From Brachybacterium tyrofermentans (GTDB lineage: Bacteria; Actinomycetota; Actinomycetes; Actinomycetales; Dermabacteraceae), in assembly GCF_014897585.1 (NCBI RefSeq), contig NZ_JABUXW010000006.1:1-64000 (forward strand): DNA of 64,000 bases, given 5' to 3'. Made by a program: the position numbers and the translations under genes. Below are positions 61,015-64,000 of this stretch, piece after piece (the stretch's first letter is position 1; the number at the start of each line of letters is the position of its first letter). The notes under the pieces were generated by a model, which worked only from the letters and a program-made list of their open reading frames with translations, did not search any database and was not told the DNA's origin.

Positions 61015-61653
61015 TCAGCGACTCCACGGCAGCTCGGAGGTCGCCGGCACCGGATCGCTGCGCAGGCGGCCGTAGATGAGCACGTCGTGCCGCTCGCCGT
61101 CGAGGAGGAACTTCTGGCGCTCGATGCCCTCCTGCACGAAGCCGGCGGCGCGGGCCACGGCCCCGGAGGCCGGGTTGTTCACCCGGTGGCCGAGCTCGAG
61201 CCGCTCGAGCCCCCAGCCGCCGTCGGCCACGGGGCGCAGCGCACGGTTGGCGACGGTCGCCGCGGCCCGCGAGGTCAGGCCCCGGCCGCGGGAGCCGGCG
61301 TGCTGCCAGTAGAAGAACCAGCCCGATCGGTGGGGCTCCTCGATGCTCACGCCGATGAGACCGATCAGCTCGTCGTCGACCAGCTCATCGTCGACCAGCT
61401 CGCCGCCGACCGTTGCGCTCCCGGCACGCACGGTCCCGGCCGGCTCGCCGCGGTCCATCCCCCGGGGCTCCCCAGCCACGATCGCGACGCCCCGACGGGA
61501 GGGTGCGTCGAGCCAGGCGATCATCTCCTGGGCCTGCGGGAGCGAGGTGACGTCGCCCTGGCGGGCCATGTCCGGGGAGGAGGCGAAGGCGGCCAGTACG
61601 GCCGGGCCGTCGTCCGGGCGAACGGGTCGCAGCAGGTGGGATGGGGTGCTCAT
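61015..61653 (-). CDS. GNAT-family N-acetyltransferase (RimJ/RimL-like)
   Basis: The 212-residue product has the RimJ-like layout: LRPVRPDDGPAVLAAFASSPDMARQ at the start, GSRGRGLTSRAAATVANRAL as the acetyl-CoA loop, and RLELGHRVNNPASGAVARAAGF. A small in-frame duplication (DELVDDELVDDELI) interrupts the middle, matching a nucleotide repeat near 61370-61410. A much longer open frame continues upstream antisense to menC/menD, but only this part is family-like. It sits between menB and menC, with no known role in quinone synthesis. Confidence 0.85.
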   Translation of the reverse strand: MSTPSHLLRPVRPDDGPAVLAAFASSPDMARQGDVTSLPQAQEMIAWLDAPSRRGVAIVAGEPRGMDRGEPAGTVRAGSATVGGELVDDELVDDELIGLIGVSIEEPHRSGWFFYWQHAGSRGRGLTSRAAATVANRALRPVADGGWGLERLELGHRVNNPASGAVARAAGFVQEGIERQKFLLDGERHDVLIYGRLRSDPVPATSELPWSR

Positions 61654-61660
61654 CACGGTC

Positions 61661-61666
61661 ACGATA
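61661..61666 (-). promoter_or_regulatory. -10 element TATCGT, leaderless start at 61653
   Basis: On the minus strand TATCGT, seven bases, then ATG 61653. Confidence 0.5.
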
Positions 61667-61719
61667 GCGAGGCCCGCCGAGGGCATCCCGAGAATTCTTC
61701 CTCCGACGGCACCGCCCGC

Positions 61720-61725
61720 TAGCCT
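61720..61725 (+). promoter_or_regulatory. -10 element TAGCCT, leaderless start at 61732
   Basis: TAGCCT, six bases, then ATG 61732. The same hexamer precedes the CopC gene. Confidence 0.6.
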
Positions 61726-61731
61726 CGGGGA

Positions 61732-62709
61732 ATGCTCATCCCTTCCGCACTGCGCGAGCGCGGCATCGACCGCGTGCTCGCGTGGACCATCCCCATGACC
61801 ACCCGTTTCCGCGGCATCACCGAGCGTGACGGCCTGCTGCTGCACGGCCCCGCCGGATGGGCGGAGTTCTCCCCGTTCTGGGACTACGACGCCGCGGAGT
61901 CCGCGGCGTGGCTGCGGGCGGCGCTCGCCGACGCGACCGCGGCCCGCCCCGCCCCGCGCCGCGAGGAGATCGCCGTCAACGCCACCATCCCGGTGGTGCC
62001 CGCCGTGCTCGCCCATCGCATCGCGACCGTCGGCGGTGCCCGCACGGCCAAGATCAAGGTCGCCGATCCCACCTCCTCGCTCGCCGAGGACACGGATCGG
62101 GTCGAGGCGGTGCGCGACGCGCTGGGCCCGACCGGCCGGATCCGCATCGACGCCAATGCGGCCTGGACCCTCGACCAGGCGAAGGAGGCCCTGCCGCTCC
62201 TGGACCGCGCCGCCGGCGGCCTCGAGTACGCCGAGCAGCCCTGCGCCTCGATCGAGGACCTCGCGGCCCTGCGCCGTGCCGTCGACATCCCGATCGCGGC
62301 CGACGAGTCCGTGCGCCGCGCCGAGGACCCGCTGCGCGTGGCCCGGGCCGAGGCGGCCGACGTCCTGGTCATGAAGGTGCAGCCCCTCGGCGGTGTGCAG
62401 AGGTGCCTGGACCTCGCCGACCAGGCCGGCCTGCCCGTGGTGGTGTCCTCCGCCCTGGAGTCCAGCGTGGGCCTCAGCGCCGGCCTCGCGCTCGCCGCAG
62501 CCCTTCCGGAGCTGCCCTACGCCTGCGGGATGGCAACCGCGTCGCTGCTCACCGGGGATCTCGTGGCCGATGCCCTGCACCCCCGGACCGGGACCCTGCC
62601 GGTGGCGCGGCCCGAGCCGCGGGAGGAGCTCATGGATCGCCATGCGGCGCCGGCAGAGCTCGCCGCTCGCTGGGAGGAGCGCCTGGCAGCCTGCCTCGAC
62701 GCCCTGTGA
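61732..62709 (+). CDS. menC: o-Succinylbenzoate synthase
   Basis: This 325-residue enolase-superfamily enzyme dehydrates SHCHC to o-succinylbenzoate. The catalytic set is complete: Lys107 and Lys109 in AKIKV, Asp140 in RIDANAAW, Glu168 in YAEQP, Asp191 in IAADES, and Lys215 in VMKVQPLGG. The length fits the short actinobacterial MenC type. Confidence 0.95.
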   Translation: MLIPSALRERGIDRVLAWTIPMTTRFRGITERDGLLLHGPAGWAEFSPFWDYDAAESAAWLRAALADATAARPAPRREEIAVNATIPVVPAVLAHRIATVGGARTAKIKVADPTSSLAEDTDRVEAVRDALGPTGRIRIDANAAWTLDQAKEALPLLDRAAGGLEYAEQPCASIEDLAALRRAVDIPIAADESVRRAEDPLRVARAEAADVLVMKVQPLGGVQRCLDLADQAGLPVVVSSALESSVGLSAGLALAAALPELPYACGMATASLLTGDLVADALHPRTGTLPVARPEPREELMDRHAAPAELAARWEERLAACLDAL

Positions 62710-62769
62710 GCTGACTCGTCGCCCCGAGCCGCGATGGCCGGTGCGGAGGCCGGGTCCCGTCGGGCGCAT

Positions 62770-62775
62770 TACCCT
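62770..62775 (+). promoter_or_regulatory. -10 element TACCCT, leaderless start at 62782
   Basis: TACCCT, six bases, then ATG 62782. Confidence 0.6.
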
Positions 62776-62781
62776 GGCGGC

Positions 62782-64000
62782 ATGCCTGAGATCGCAGCCG
62801 CCGCCCCCGCCTCCGGGATCTCCCGGGGGATCCCCGCTCCTGCTCCGACCGGGTCCGGGGCGGTCGATCAGGCGATCGCGATCTGGAGCGCGCTCGCCGA
62901 GCTCGGGGTCACCGATGCGGTGCTCGCGCCGGGGTCCCGCAGCGCCCCGCTGGTCTACGGGCTCGCCGGCCCGCAGCTCGCGGGAGCGGTCCGTGCCCAC
63001 GTGCGGATCGACGAGCGCGCCGCCGCCTTCACCGCGCTGGGCCTGTCCCGGTTCGACCCCGAGCATCCTGCGGTGGTGGTCACGACCTCCGGCACGGCGA
63101 CCGCGCATCTGCACGCCGCGGTGATGGAGGCCCACCACTCGCGGATCCCGCTGATCGTGCTCACCGCGGACCGTCCGGCCGAGCTGCGGGACGTCGGCGC
63201 GAACCAGACCACACGGCAGGCGGGGATGTTCCGCTCCCTCGTGCGCCTGGACGCCGACCTCCCCGCCCCGACCGCCGAGGCCGCCACGGCCACCGAGCTG
63301 CGCACCGCGGTCTCGACGATGGCGCGGGCCGTCGCCGCCGCGACCGGCGAGCACCCCGGCCCCGTGCACGTGAACCTCTCCTTCCGGGACCCGCTCGTGC
63401 CCCGCCCGGACATGGACCCGGGCATGGACACGGACACGGACGCGCCGCCAGTGCAGGCTGCGCCCGCAGGGCAGGAGAGGTCCTCAGCGCAGCGCCCGCA
63501 GATCGTGCTCACCCGGCGGTCGCGCCCCTTGCCGCCGCAGCCCCATCCCGTCCCGATCTCCGCGCGCACCGTGGTGGTCGCGGGCGACGGGGCAGGAGCG
63601 GCCGCCCGCGAGCTCGCCGAACGCCATGCCCTGCCGCTGCTGGCCGAGCCGAGCTCCGGAGCGCATGCCGGCCCGTCCCTCATCCCCGGCTACCCGGCCC
63701 TCCTCGCGGAGGTCATGGCGGATCCTCAGCATCCGCTGCGCCCGGACCGCGCGATCGTGCTGGGGCATCCGACGCTCTCGCGGCCGGTGATCGGGCGCCT
63801 GCTGGGAGCTCCGGACGTGGACGTGGTGGTCGTGGACCCGCAGCTGGACTTCGCCGATGCGGCCCGCCGGGCACGGCTCGTGGTGCCTGCCGTGCACGGA
63901 GACGACGACGCCGACGGGGCAGAGCTCGAGCGGCGCCGGCAGCAGCTGGTGGCCTGGCAGAGGGCCGCCTCCCGGGTGACGGCTGAGCTGACGTCCACCT
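62782..64000 (+). CDS. menD: SEPHCHC synthase, 3' end outside the window
   Basis: This thiamine-diphosphate enzyme joins isochorismate and 2-oxoglutarate. The first 406 residues are visible. The N-terminal Pyr domain shows DAVLAPGSRSAPLVYGL, RIDERAAAFTALGLSR, TTSGTATAHLHAAVMEAHHS, LTADRPAELRDVGANQTT and HVNLSFRDPLVP, all MenD hallmarks. A Met/Asp/Thr microrepeat (DMDPGMDTDTD) and a Pro/Gln-rich stretch form the linker to the central domain, which starts near VVVAGDGAGAAARELAER. The frame runs open to base 64000. Confidence 0.95.
   Translation, partial: MPEIAAAAPASGISRGIPAPAPTGSGAVDQAIAIWSALAELGVTDAVLAPGSRSAPLVYGLAGPQLAGAVRAHVRIDERAAAFTALGLSRFDPEHPAVVVTTSGTATAHLHAAVMEAHHSRIPLIVLTADRPAELRDVGANQTTRQAGMFRSLVRLDADLPAPTAEAATATELRTAVSTMARAVAAATGEHPGPVHVNLSFRDPLVPRPDMDPGMDTDTDAPPVQAAPAGQERSSAQRPQIVLTRRSRPLPPQPHPVPISARTVVVAGDGAGAAARELAERHALPLLAEPSSGAHAGPSLIPGYPALLAEVMADPQHPLRPDRAIVLGHPTLSRPVIGRLLGAPDVDVVVVDPQLDFADAARRARLVVPAVHGDDDADGAELERRRQQLVAWQRAASRVTAELTST

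Noticed and set aside
61654..63369. Upstream continuation of the GNAT frame antisense to menC and menD (about 570 codons)
   Set aside because: Only the final 212 residues resemble GNAT. The rest is Gly/Arg/Asp-rich mirror sequence, and a leaderless promoter fits ATG 61653.

Overview
This window is high-GC, densely coding DNA from an actinobacterium, most likely order Micrococcales and close to Brachybacterium/Dermabacteraceae. That placement is an inference. It rests on the base composition, a complete menA-B-C-D-E menaquinone set, the tiny actinobacterial ribosomal protein bS22, a DUF222/HNH gene, a System II cytochrome c maturation cluster, and many genes that appear to be transcribed without a 5' leader. 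About 60 protein genes and one tRNA gene can be supported. No phage, insertion sequence, rRNA or CRISPR array was seen.

Layout. 1-10 kb: a truncated membrane protein, a MurE-like ligase lacking the UDP-binding domain, a gene made almost entirely of a YDPDGG hexapeptide repeat facing an acyltransferase-3 membrane protein, small metabolic genes, an FGGY sugar kinase with low-complexity inserts, and a DUF222/HNH nuclease. 10.5-16.3 kb: a carbohydrate locus, with an ABC importer (two permeases and a lipoprotein) divergent from a ROK regulator followed by a Gfo/Idh/MocA oxidoreductase. An AT-rich double dyad lies between the two arms. 16.4-19.6 kb: a glycine betaine/proline ABC importer (proV-proW-proX order on the minus strand). 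20-29 kb: dienelactone hydrolase, GNAT, Ca2+/H+ antiporter, small proteins, SulP transporter, methyltransferase and S9 peptidase. 29-34 kb: YibE/F protein, tRNA-Arg(CCT), a MobA-nitrilase fusion, CopC, an Rv0909-like small protein and a DeoR regulator.

34-39 kb holds a 1632-residue helicase-related protein. Its ATPase motifs I, II and III all look destroyed, while motif VI and a C-terminal Vsr-like nuclease domain are kept. A 93-residue partner overlaps its stop codon. 39-49 kb: a small P-loop kinase divergent from a PopT-type undecaprenyl phosphate translocase, ProC, TrkA/TrkH, AcuC, and two overlapping dynamin-like GTPase genes. 49-56.5 kb: bS22, a glutaredoxin-like protein, a YceI/MarR divergent pair, and a translationally coupled cytochrome c maturation operon (histidine phosphatase-TlpA-CcdA-ResB-CcsB). 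56.5-64 kb: menaquinone biosynthesis (menA, menE-menB, menC, menD) with a DUF4229 protein, a PLDc_N protein and a GNAT enzyme between them. menD runs off the end. Menaquinone and c-type cytochromes serve the same respiratory chain, so their adjacency makes sense.

Two features recur across the window. First, about 20 genes have a TANNNT-like -10 hexamer ending 6-7 bases before an ATG or GTG, with no Shine-Dalgarno sequence, which is the mark of leaderless transcription. Second, short tandem repeats and Ser/Thr/Pro/Ala low-complexity tracts have expanded both between genes and in frame inside conserved enzymes.
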